From Plasmopara viticola (Eukaryota > Oomycota > Peronosporomycetes > Peronosporales > Peronosporaceae), in assembly GCA_001695595.3 (NCBI GenBank), contig MBPM02000138.1:53521-117520 (forward strand): 64,000 bases of DNA. The letters are read 5' to 3'. Numbering within the stretch: the first letter of the stretch is position 1; each line of letters starts with the position of its first letter. A program made the translations under genes and the position numbers. Positions 51,601-62,199 of this stretch are shown in pieces. The notes beneath the pieces are model-generated. The model was not told the DNA's origin. It was given only the letters and a program-made list of their open reading frames with translations, and did no database searches.

Positions 51601-53270
51601 GATTCTTCCTACGGCATCAAATACGTCAAATATAGCTTCCTGGACAAGCAGACACGCGTTCCGAGCGTAACTTAGCGAGTTCTTCTTCGTTTGAAGTTCC
51701 GATTCTTCCTATAGTCTCAGATATGTTCAATACAGCTTCCAGGTAATGCAGCCACGCGTTTTAAGTAGAACTTAGCGATTGCTGCTCCAATAGAAGTGCC
51801 GCTTCTTCCTACGGCTCAGATACGTCAAATCTCGCTTCCTGAGCAAGCACATATGCTTTGCAAGCGTACCTTAGCAAATACTGCTCCATTTGAAGTGCCG
51901 ATTCTTCCTACGGCCTCAGATACGTCAAATATAGCTTCCTAGACAAGCAGACACGCGTTCCGAGCGTAACTAAGCGAGTCTTCCTGGACATGCAGGCACG
52001 CGTTCCGGGCGAATCTAAGCGAGTTCTTCGTCGTTTGAAGTTCCGATTCTTCTTACGACCTTAGATATGTTCAATACAGCTTCCAGGACATGCAGCCACG
52101 CATTTTAAGTAGATTTTAGCGATTGCTGCTCCAATAGAAGCGCCGCTTCTTCCTACGGCTCAGATACGTCAAATCTAGCTTCCTGAGCAAGCACATATGC
52201 TTTGCAAGCGTACCTTAGCAAATACTGCTCCATTTGAAGTGCCGATTCTTCCTACGGCCTCAGATACGTCAAATATAGCTTCCTGGACAAGCAGACACGC
52301 GTTCCGAGCGTAACTAAGCGAGTTCTTCTTCGTTTGAAGATTCGATTCTTCTTACAACCTCAGATACGTTCAATACAGCTTCCTGGACATGCAGCCACGC
52401 GTTTTAAGTAGAACTTAGCGATTGCTGCTCCAATAGAAGCGCCGCTTCTTCGTACGGCTCAGATACGTCAAATCTAGCTTCCTGAGCAAGCACATATGCT
52501 TTGCAAGCGTACCTTAGCAAATACTGCTCCATTTGAAGTGCCGATTCTTCCTACGGCCTCAGATACGTCAAATATAGCTTCCTGGACAAGCAGACACGCG
52601 TTCCGAGCGTAACTAAGCGAGTTCTTTTCGTTTGAAGTTCCGATTCTTCTATAGCCTCAGATATGTTCAATACAGCTTCCAGGACATGCAGCCACGCGTT
52701 TTAAGTAGAACTTAGCGATTGCTGCTCCAATAGAAGCGCCGCTTTTCCTACGGCTCAGATACGTCAAATCTAGCTTCCTGAGCAGCACATATGCTTTGCA
52801 AGCGTACCTTAGCGAGTTCTGCTCCATTTGAAGCGTCGATTCTTCCTACGGCCTCAAATACGTCAAATCTTGCTTCCTGGACATGCAGGCACGCGTTCCG
52901 AGCGTAACTAAGCGAGTTCTTCTTCGTTTGAAGATTCGATTCTTCTTACAACCTCAGATACGTTCAATACAGCTTCCTGGACATGCAGCCACGCGTTTTA
53001 AGTAGAACTTAGCGATTGCTGCTTCAATAGAAGCGCCGATTTTTCCTACGGCTCAGATACGTCAAATCTAGCTTCCTGAGCAAGCACATATGCTTTGCAA
53101 GCGTACCTTAGCGAGTTCTGCTCCATTTGAAGCGTCGATTCTTCCTACGGCCTCAAATACGTCAAATCTTGCTTCCTGGAATGCAGGCACGCGTTCCGAG
53201 CGTAACTAAGCGAGTTCTTCTTCGTTTGAAGATTCGATTCTTCTTACAACCTCAGATACGTTCAATACAG
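48606..53270 (+). repeat. Super-repeat copy 3 (partial, with internal gains and losses)
   Basis: Starts like copy 2 (C monomer with GGTTAAG near 48,660), then carries about three additional trimers before the shared markers resume: ATGCTTTGCTTAGC near 50,674 (42,731 in copy 2, offset 7,943), GGCATCAAATACG near 51,614, AGGTAATGC near 51,741 (offset about 7,642), the partial-monomer insertion at 51,979, and CTGGAATGCAGGC near 53,177 (offset 7,668). The drop from 7,943 to 7,642 means one trimer was lost. After about 53,270 the marker order no longer matches. Confidence 0.75.
51979..52023 (+). repeat. 45-bp partial B-monomer insertion in super-repeat copy 3
   Basis: After TAACTAAGCGAG a second B-type segment begins at TCTTCCTGGACATGCAGGC and runs through CGCGTTCCGGGCGAATC to TAAGCGAG, where the host monomer resumes. 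The insert is 45 bp and is the cleanest of the three versions, so it probably best represents the ancestral state of this point in the 7-kb unit. Confidence 0.75.
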
Positions 53271-53720
53271 CTTCCTGGACATGCAGCCACGCGTTTTAAG
53301 TAGAACTTAGCGATTGCTGCTCCAATAGAAGCGCCGCTTCTTCGTACGGCTCAGATACGTCAAATCTAGCTTCCTGAGCAAGCACATATGCTTTGCAAGC
53401 GTACCTTAGCAAATACTGCTCCATTTGAAGTGCCGATTCTTCCTACGGCCTCAATACGTCAAATATAGCTTCCTGGACAAGCAGACACGCGTTCCGAGCG
53501 TAACTAAGCGAGTTCTTTTTCGTTTGAAGTTCCGATTCTTCCTATAGCCTCAGATATGTTCAATACAGCTTCCAGGACATGCAGCCACGCGTTTTAAGTA
53601 GAACTTAGCGATTGCTGCTCCAATAGAAGCGCCGATTTTTCCTACGGCTCAGATACGTCAAATCTAGCTTCCTGAGCAAGCACATATGCTTTGCAAGCGT
53701 ACCTTAGCGAGTTCTGCTCC
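53271..53720 (+). repeat. Trimer units joining super-repeat copy 3 to the 10-kb block
   Basis: Ordinary A2-B2-C trimers without rare markers. The true joint between the two large structures lies somewhere in this stretch, but the units are too alike to place it by eye. Confidence 0.7.
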
Positions 53721-55445
53721 ATTTGAAGCGTCGATTCTTCCTACGGCCTCAAATACGTCAAATCTTGCTTCCTGGACATGCAGGCACGCGTTCCGAGCGT
53801 AACTAAGCGAGTTCTTCTTCGTTTGAAGATTCGATTCTTCTTACAACCTCAGATACGTTCAATACAGCTTCCTGGACATGCAGCCACGCGTTTTAAGTAG
53901 AACTTAGCGATTGCTGCTTCAATAGAAGCGCCGATTTTTCCTACGGCTCAGATACGTCAAATCTAGCTTCCTGAGCAAGCACATATGCTTTGCAAGCGTA
54001 CCTTAGCAAATACTGCTCCATTTGAAGTGCCGATTTTTCCTACGGCCTCAGATACGTCAAATATAGCTTCCTGGACAAGCAGACACGCGTTCCGAGCGTA
54101 ACTTAGCGAGTTCTTCTTCGTTTGAAGTTCCGATTCTTCCTATAGCCTCAGATATGTTCAATACAGCTTCTAGGACATGCAGCCACGCGTTTTAAGTAGA
54201 ACTTAGCGATTGCTGCTCCAATAGAAGCGCCGCTTCTTCCTACGGTTAAGATACGTCAAATCTAGCTTCCTGAGCAAGCACATATGCTTTGCAAGCGTAC
54301 CTTAGCAAATACTGCTCCATTTGAAGTGCCGATTCTTCCTACGGCCTCAGATACGTCAAATATAGCTTCCTGGACAAGCAACACGCGTTCCGAGCGTAAC
54401 TAAGCGAGTTCTTCTTCGTTTGAAGATTCGATTCTTCTTACAACTCAGATACGTTCAATACAGCTTCCTGGACATGCAGCCACGCGTTTTAAGTAGAACT
54501 TAGCGATTGCTGCTTCAATAGAAGCGCCGATTTTCCTACGGCTCAGATACGTCAAATCTAGCTTCCTGAGCAAGCACATATGCTTCGCAAGCGTACCTTA
54601 GCGAGTTCTGCTCCATTTGAAGCGTCGATTCTTCCTACGGCTTCAAATACGTCAAATCTTGCTTCCTGGACACGCAGGCACGCGTTCCGAGCGTAACTAA
54701 GCGAGTTCTTCTTCGTTTGAAGATTCGATTCTTCTTACAACTCAGATACGTTCAATACAGCTTCCTGGACATGCAGCCACGCGTTTTAAGTAGAACTTAG
54801 CGATTGCTGCTTCAATAGAAGCGCCGATTTTCCTACGGCTCAGATACGTCAAATCTAGCTTCCTGAGCAAGCACATATGCTTTGCAAGCGTACCTTAGCA
54901 AATACTGCTCCATTTGAAGTGCGATTCTTCCTACGGCCTCAGATACGTCAAATATAGCTTCCTGGACAAGCAGACACGCGTTCCGAGCGTAACTAAGCGA
55001 GTTCTTCTTCGTTTGAAATTCCGATTCTTCTATAGCCTCAGATATGTTCAATACAGCTTCCAGGACATGCAGCCACGCGTTTTAAGTAGAACTTAGCGAT
55101 TGCTGCTCCAATAGAAGCGCCGCTTCTTCGTACGGCTCAGATACGTCAAATCTAGCTTCCTGAGCAAGCACATATGCGTTGCAAGCGTACTGTAGCGAGT
55201 TCTGCTCCATTTGAAGCGTCGATTCTTCCTACGGCCTCAAATACGTCAAATCTTGCTTCCTGGACATGCAGGCACGCGTTCCGAGCGTAACTAAGCGAGT
55301 TCTTCTTCGTTTGAAGATTCGATTCTTCTTACAACCTCAGATACGTTCAATACAGCTTCCTGGACATGCAGCCACGCGTTTTAAGTAGAACTTAGCGATT
55401 GCTGCTCCAATAGAAGCGCCGCTTCTTCCTACGGCTCAGATACGT

Positions 55446-55545
55446 CAAATCTAGCTTCCTGAGCAAGCACATATGCGTTGCAAGCGTACTGTAGCGAGTT
55501 CTGCTCCATTTGAAGCGTCGATTCTTCCTACGGCCTCAAATACGT
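55446..55545 (+). repeat. Monomer A, subtype 1 (reference)
   Basis: The monomer opens CAAATCTAGCTTCCTGAGCA, has CATATGCGTTGCAAGC in the middle and ends CTCAAATACGT. It carries 7 CpG in 100 bp at 48% G+C. A second subtype (A2) has CATATGCTTTGC, then CCTTAGCAAATACTG and GAAGTGCCG, and ends CTCAGATACGT; it is common at 19-22.4 kb and 30-54 kb. Hybrids that begin as A2 and finish as A1 also occur, for example near 34,760-34,840. Confidence 0.9.
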
Positions 55546-55645
55546 CAAATCTTGCTTCCTGGACATGCAGACACGCGTTCCGAGCGTAACTAAGCGAGTT
55601 CTTCTTCGTTTGAAGTTCCGATTCTTCTTACCACCTCAGATACGT
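55546..55645 (+). repeat. Monomer B (reference)
   Basis: The monomer opens CAAATCTTGCTTCCTGGACA, then has CACGCGTTCCGAGCGTAACT and CTTCGTTTGAAG. Subtype B1 (CAAATCTTGC, ATGCAGGCACG or ATGCAGACACG) usually follows A1. Subtype B2 (CAAATATAGC, AAGCAGACACG) follows A2. The second half alternates between a TTCTTACAACC form and a TTCCTATAGCC form. The CTTCGTTTGAAG stretch at 55,604-55,615 resembles the left part of a CENP-B box. Confidence 0.9.
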
Positions 55646-55744
55646 TCAACACAGCTTCCTGGACATGCAGCCACGCGTTTTAAGTAGAACTTAGCGATTG
55701 CTGCTCCAATAGAAGCGCCGCTTCTTCCTACGGCTCAGATACGT
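55646..55744 (+). repeat. Monomer C (reference), 99 bp
   Basis: The monomer opens TCAACACAGC here (TCAATACAGC in most copies), then has CCACGCGTTTTAAGTAGAAC and CCAATAGAAGCGCCG. It lacks one base near the end (ACGGCTCAG where A has ACGGCCTCAG), so it is 99 bp and the trimer is 299. Variants useful as recombination markers are TTCAATAGAAG with GATTTTTCC, and the change of GGCTCAG to GGTTAAG or GATTAAG. Confidence 0.9.
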
Positions 55745-58700
55745 CAAATCTAGCTTCCTGAGCAAGCACATATGCGTTGCAAGCGTACTGTAGCGAGTTC
55801 TGCTCCATTTGAAGCGTCAATTCTTCCTACGGCCTCAAATACGTCAATCTTGCTTCTGGACATGCAGGCACGCGTTTTAAGTAGAACTTAGCGATTGCTG
55901 CTCCAATAGAAGCGCCGATTCTTCCTACGGCTCAGATACGTCAAATCTAGCTTCCTGAGCAAGCACATATGCGTTGCAAGCGTACTGTAGCGAGTTCTGC
56001 TCCATTTGAAGCGTCGATTCTTCCTACGGCCTCAAATACGTCAAATCTTGCTTCCTGGACATGCAGGCACGCGTTCCGAGCGTAACTAAGCGAGTTCTTC
56101 TTCGTTTGAAGATCCGATTCTTCTTACAACTCAGATACGTTCAATACAGCTTCCTGGACATGCAGCCACGCTTTTTAAGTAGAAAGTTAGCGATTGCTGC
56201 TCCAATAGAAGCGCCGCTTCTTCCTACGGCTCAGATACGTCAAATCTAGCTTCCTGAGCAAGCACATATGCGTTGCAAGCGTACTGTAGCGAGTTCTGCT
56301 CCATTTGAAGCGTCAATTCTTCCTACGGCCTCAAATACGTCAAATCTTGCTTCCTGGACATGCAGCACGCGTTTTAAGTAGAACTTAGCGATTGCTGCTC
56401 CAATAGAAGCGCCGCTTCTTCGTACGGCTCAGATACGTCAAATCTAGCTTCCTGAGCAAGCACATATGCGTTTGCAAGCGTACTGTAGCGAGTTCTGCTC
56501 CATTTGAAGCGTCGATTCTTCCTACGGCCTCAAATACGTCAAATCTTGCTTCCTGGACATGCAGGCACGCGTTCCGAGCGTAACTAAGCGAGTTCTTCTT
56601 CGTTTGAAATTCCGATTCTTCCTATAGCCTCAGATATGTTCAATACAGCTTCCTGGACATGCAGCCACGCGTTTTAAGTAGAACTTAGCGATTGCTGCTC
56701 CAATAGAAGCGCCGCTTCTTCCTACGGCTCAGATACGTCAAATCTAGCTTCCTGAGCAAGCACATATGCGTTGCAAGCGTACTGTAGCGAGTTCTGCTCC
56801 ATTTGAAGCGTCGATTCTTCCTACGGCCTCAAATACGTCAAATCTTGCTTCCTGGACATGCAGACACGCGTTCCGAGCGTAACTAAGCGAGTTCTTCTTC
56901 GTTTGAAGATTCGATTCTTCTTACACCTCAGATACGTTCAACACAGCTTCCTGGACATGCAGCCACGCGTTTTAAGTAGAACTTAGCGATTGCTGCTCCA
57001 ATAGAAGCGCCGCTTCTTCCTACGGCTCAGATACGTCAAATCTAGCTTCCTGAGCAAGCACATATGCGTTGCAAGCGTACTGTAGCGAGTTCTGCTCCAT
57101 TTGAAGCGTCATTCTTCCTACGGCCTCAAATACGTCAAATCTTGCTTGCTGGACATGCAGCCACGCGTTTTAAGTAGAACTTAGCGATTGCTGCTCCAAT
57201 AGAAGCGCCGCTTCTTCGTACGGCTCAGATACGTCAAATCTAGCTTCCTGAGCAAGCACATATGCGTTGCAAGCGTACTTAGCGAGTTCTGCTCCATTTG
57301 AAGCGTCGATTCTTCCTACGGCCTCAAATACGTCAAATCTTGCTTCCTGGACATGCAGACACGCGTTCCGAGCGTAACTAAGCGAGTTCTTCTTCGTTTG
57401 AAGATTCGATTCTTCTTACAATCTCAGATACGTTCAATACAGCTTCCTGGACATGCAGCCACGCGTTTTAAGTAGAACTTAGCGATTGCTGCTCCAATAG
57501 AAGCGCCGCTTCTTCCTACGGCTCAGATACGTCAAATCTAGCTTCCTGAGCAAGCACATATGCGTTGCAAGCGTACTGTAGCGAGTTCTGCTCCATTTGA
57601 AGCGTCGATTCTTCCTACGGCCTCAAATACGTCAAATCTTGCTTCCTGGACATGCAGGCACGCGTTCCGAGCGTAACTAAGCGAGTTCTTCTTCGTTTGA
57701 AATTCCGATTCTTCCTATAGCCTCAGATATGTTCAATACAGCTTCCAGGACATGCAGCCACGCGTTTTAAGTAGAACTTAGCGATTGCTGCTCCAATAGA
57801 AGCGCCGCTTCTTCCTACGGCTCAGATACGTCAAATCTAGCTTCCTGAGCAAGCACATATGTTGCAAGCGTACTGTAGCGAGTTCTGCTCTATTTGAAGC
57901 GTCGATTCTTCCTACGGCCTCAAATACGTCAAATCTTGCTTGCTGGACATGCAGCCACGCGATTTAAGTAGAACTTAGCGATTGCTGCTCCAATAGAAGC
58001 GCCGCGTCTTCCTACGGCTCAGATACGTCAAATCTAGCTTCCTGAGCAAGCACATATGCGTTGCAAGCGTACTGATGCGAGTTCTGCTCCATTTGAAGCG
58101 TCGATTCTTCCTACGGCCTCAATACGTCAAATCTTGCTTCCTGGACATGCAGGCACGCGTTCCGAGCGTAACTAAGCGAGTTCTCTTCGTTTGAAGATTC
58201 GATTCTTCTACAACCTCAGATACGTTCAATACAGCTTCCTGGACATGCAGCCACGCGTTTTAAGTAGAACTTAGCGATTGCTGCTTCAATAGAAGCGCCG
58301 ATTTTCCTACGGCTCAGATACGTCAAATCTAGCTTCCTGAGCAAGCACATATGCTTTGCAAGCGTACTGAGCAAATACTGCTCCATTTGAAGTGCCGATT
58401 CTTCCTACGGCCTCGGATACGTCAAATATAGCTTCCTGGACAAGCAGACACGCGTTCCGAGCGTAACTTAGCGAGTTCTTCTTCGTTTGAAGTTCCGATT
58501 CTTCCTATAGCCTCAGATATGTTCAATACAGCTTCCAGGACATGCAGCCACGCGTTTTAAGTAGAACTTAGCGATTGCTGCTCCAATAGAAGCGCCGCTT
58601 CTTCCTACGATTAAGATACGTCAAATCTAGCTTCCTGAGCAAGCACATATGCTTTGCAAGCGTACCTTAGCAAATACTGCTCCATTTGAAGTGCCGATTC

Positions 58701-61700
58701 TTCCTACGGCCTCAGATACGTCAAATATAGCTTCCTGGACAAGCAGACACGCGTTCCGAGCGTAACTAAGCGAGTTCTTCTTCGTTTGAAGATTCGATTC
58801 TTCTTACAACCTCAGATACGTTCAATACAGCTTCCAGGACATGCAGCCACGCGTTTTAAGTAGAACTTAGCGATTGCTGCTCCAATAGAAGCGCCGCTTC
58901 TTCCTACGGCTCAGATACGTCAAATCTAGCTTCCTGAGCAAGCACATATGCTTTGCAAGCGTACCTGAGCAAATACTGCTCCATTTGAAGTGCCGATTCT
59001 TCCTACGGCCTCGATACGTCAAATATAGCTTCCTGGACAAGCAGACACGCGTTCCGAGCGTAACTTAGCGAGTTCTTCTTCGTTTGAAGTTCCGATTCTT
59101 CCATAGCCTCAGATATGTTCAATACAGCTTCCAGGACATGCAGCCACGCGTTTTAAGTAGAACTTAGCGATTGCTGCTCCAATAGAAGCGCCGCTTCTTC
59201 CTACGATTAGATACGTCAAATCTAGCTTCCTGAGCAAGCACATATGCTTTGCAAGCGTACCTTAGCAAATACTGCTCCATTTGAAGTGCCGATTCTTCCT
59301 ACGGCCTCAGATACGTCAAATATAGCTTCCTGGACAAGCAGACACGCGTTCCGAGCGTAACTAAGCGAGTTCTTCTTCGTTTGAAGATTCGATTCTTCTT
59401 ACAACCTCAGATACGTTCAATACAGCTTCCAGGACATGCAGCCACGCGTTTTAAGTAGAACTTAGCGATTGCTGCTCCAATAGAAGCGCCGCTTCTTCCT
59501 ACGGCTCAGATACGTCAAATCTAGCTTCCTGAGCAAGCACATATGCGTTGCAAGCGTACTGTAGCGAGTTCTGCTCTATTTGAAGCGTCGATTCTTCCTA
59601 CGGCCTCAAATACGTCAAATCTTGCTTGCTGGACACATGCAGCCACGCGTTTTAAGTAGAACTTAGCGATTGCTGCTCCAATAGAAGCGCCGCGTCTTCC
59701 TACGGCTCAGATACGTCAAATCTAGATTCCTGAGCAAGCACATATGCGTTGCAAGCGTACTGTAGCGAGTCTGCTCCATTTGAAGCGTCGATTCTTCCTA
59801 CGGCCTCAAATACGTCAAATCTTGCTTCCTGGACATGTAGGTACGCGTTCCGAGCGTAACTAAGCGAGTTCTTCTTCGTTTGAAGATTCGATTCTTCTAC
59901 AACCTCAGATACGTTCAATACAGCTTCCTGGACATGCAGCCACGCGTTTTAAGTAGAACTTAGCGATTGCTGCTTCAATAGAAGCGCCGATTTTTCCTAC
60001 GGCTCAGATACGTCAAATCTAGCTTCCTGAGCAAGCCCATATGCTTTGCAAGCGTACCTAAGCAAATACTGCTCCATTTGAAGTGCCGATTCTTCCTACG
60101 GCCTCGGATACGTCAAATATAGTTCCTGGACAAGCAGACACGCGTTCGAGCGTAACTAAGCGAGTTCTTCTTCCTTTGAAGTTCCGATTCTTCCTATAGC
60201 CTCAGATATTTTCAATACAGCTTCCAGGACATGCAGCCACGCGTTTTAAGTAGAACTTAGCGATTGCTGCTCCAATAGAAGCGCGCTCTTTCGTACGGCT
60301 CAGATACGTCAAATCTAGCTTCCTGAGCAAGCACATATGCGTTGCAAGCGTACTGTAGCGAGTTCTGCTCCATTTGAAGCGTCGATTCTTCCTACGGCCT
60401 CAAATACGTCAAATCTTGCTTCCTGGACATGCAGGCACGCGTTCCGAGCGTAACTAAGGAGTTCTTCTTCGTTTGAAATTCCGATTCTTCCTATAGCCTC
60501 AGATATGTTCAATACAGCTTCCAGGACATGCAGCCACGCGTTTATAGTAGAACTTAACGATTGCTGCTCCAATAGAAGCGCCGCTTCTTCCTACGGCTCA
60601 GATACGTCAAATCTAGCTTCCTGAGCAAGCACATATGTGTTGCAAGCGTACTGTAGCGAGTTCTGCTCTATTTGAAGCGTCGATTCTTCCTACGGCCTCA
60701 AATACGTCAAATCTTGCTTGCTGGACATGCAGCCACGCGATTTAAGTAGAACTTAGCGATTGCTGCTCCATAGAAGCGCCGCGTCTTCCTAGGCTCAGAT
60801 ACGTCAAATCTAGCTTCCTGAGCAAGCACATATGCGTTGCAAGCGTACTGATGCGAGTTCTGCTCCATTTGAAGCGTCGATTCTTCTACGGCCTCAAATA
60901 CGTCAAATCTTGCTTGCTGGACATGCAGCACGCGTTTTAAGTAGAACTTAGCGATTGCTGCTCCAATAGAAGCGCCGCGTCTTCGTACGGCTCAGATACG
61001 TCAAATCTAGCTTCCTGAGCAAGCACATATGCGTTGCAAGCGTACTGTAGCGAGTTCTGCTCCATTTGAAGCGTCGATCTTCCTACGGCCTCAAATACGT
61101 CAAATCTTGCTTCCTGGACATGCAGACACGCGTTCCGAGCGTAACTAAGCGAGTTCTTCTTCGTTTGAAGATCGATTCTTCTTACAATCTCAGATACGTT
61201 CAATACAGCTTCCTGGACATGCAGCCACGCGTTTTAAGTAGAACTTAGCGATTGCTGCTCCAATAGAAGCGCCGCTTCTTCCTACGGCTCAGATACGTCA
61301 AATCTAGCTTCCTGAGCAAGCACATATGCGTTGCAAGCGTACTGTAGCGAGTTCTGCTCCATTTGAAGCGTCGATTCTTTTTACGGCTCAAATACGTCAA
61401 ATCTTGCTTCCTGGACATGCAGGCACGCGTTCCGAGCGTAACTAAGCGAGTTCTTCTTCGTTTGAAATTCCGATTCTTCTATAGCCTCAGATATGTTCAA
61501 TACAGCTTCCAGGACATGCAGCCACGCGTTTTAAGTAGAACTTAACGATTGCTGCTCCAATAGAAGCGCCGCTTCTTCCTACGGCTCAGATACGTCAAAT
61601 CTAGCTTCCTGAGCAAGCACATATGTGTTGCAAGCGTACTGTAGCGAGTTCTGCTCTATTTGAAGCGTCGATTCTTCCTACGGCCTCAAATACGTCAAAT

Positions 61701-62199
61701 CTTGCTTGCTGGACATGCAGCCACGCGATTTAAGTAGAACTTAGCGATTGCTGCTCCAATAGAAGCGCCGCGTCTTTTTACGGCTCAGATACGTCAAATC
61801 TAGCTTCCTGAGCAAGCACATATGCGTTGCAAGCGTACTGATGCGAGTTCTGCTCCATTTGAAGCGTCGATTCTTCCTACGGCCTCAAATACGTCAAATC
61901 TTGCTTGCTGGACATGCAGCCACGCGTTTTAAGTAGAACTTAACGATTGCTGCTCCAATAGAAGCGCCGCTTCTTCCTACGGCTCAGATACGTCAAATCT
62001 AGCTTCCTGAGCAAGCACATATGTGTTGCAAGCGTACTGTAGCGAGTTCTGCTCTATTTGAAGCGTCGATTCTTCCTACGGCCTCAAATACGTCAATCTT
62101 GCTTGCTGGACATGCAGCCACGCGATTTAAGTAGAACTTAGCGATTGCTGCTCCAATAGAAGCGCCGCGTCTTCCTACGGCTCAGATACGTCAAATCTA

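Larger units (their letters stand above)
55446..55744 (+). repeat. Reference copy of the 299-bp trimer higher-order repeat (A-B-C)
   Basis: This clean copy shows the unit that dominates from about 18.3 kb to the end: A (100 bp), B (100 bp) and C (99 bp). By hand, A-subtype-1 and B match at about 77 of 100 positions, and C and B at about 72 of 100 with one gap. Neighbouring trimers match each other far better than the monomers inside one trimer match, which defines a higher-order repeat. 299 is not a multiple of three, so no protein frame can run through successive units. Confidence 0.93.

Noticed and set aside
37178..52023. Mobile-element footprint at the irregular point in the 7-kb units
   Set aside because: The 45-bp insert in copy 3 is itself B-monomer sequence and no target duplication or terminal repeat is seen. 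Partial-monomer exchange explains it better.
55604..55620. A true CENP-B box
   Set aside because: The left part matches, but the essential CGGG half is missing, so I report only a weak resemblance.
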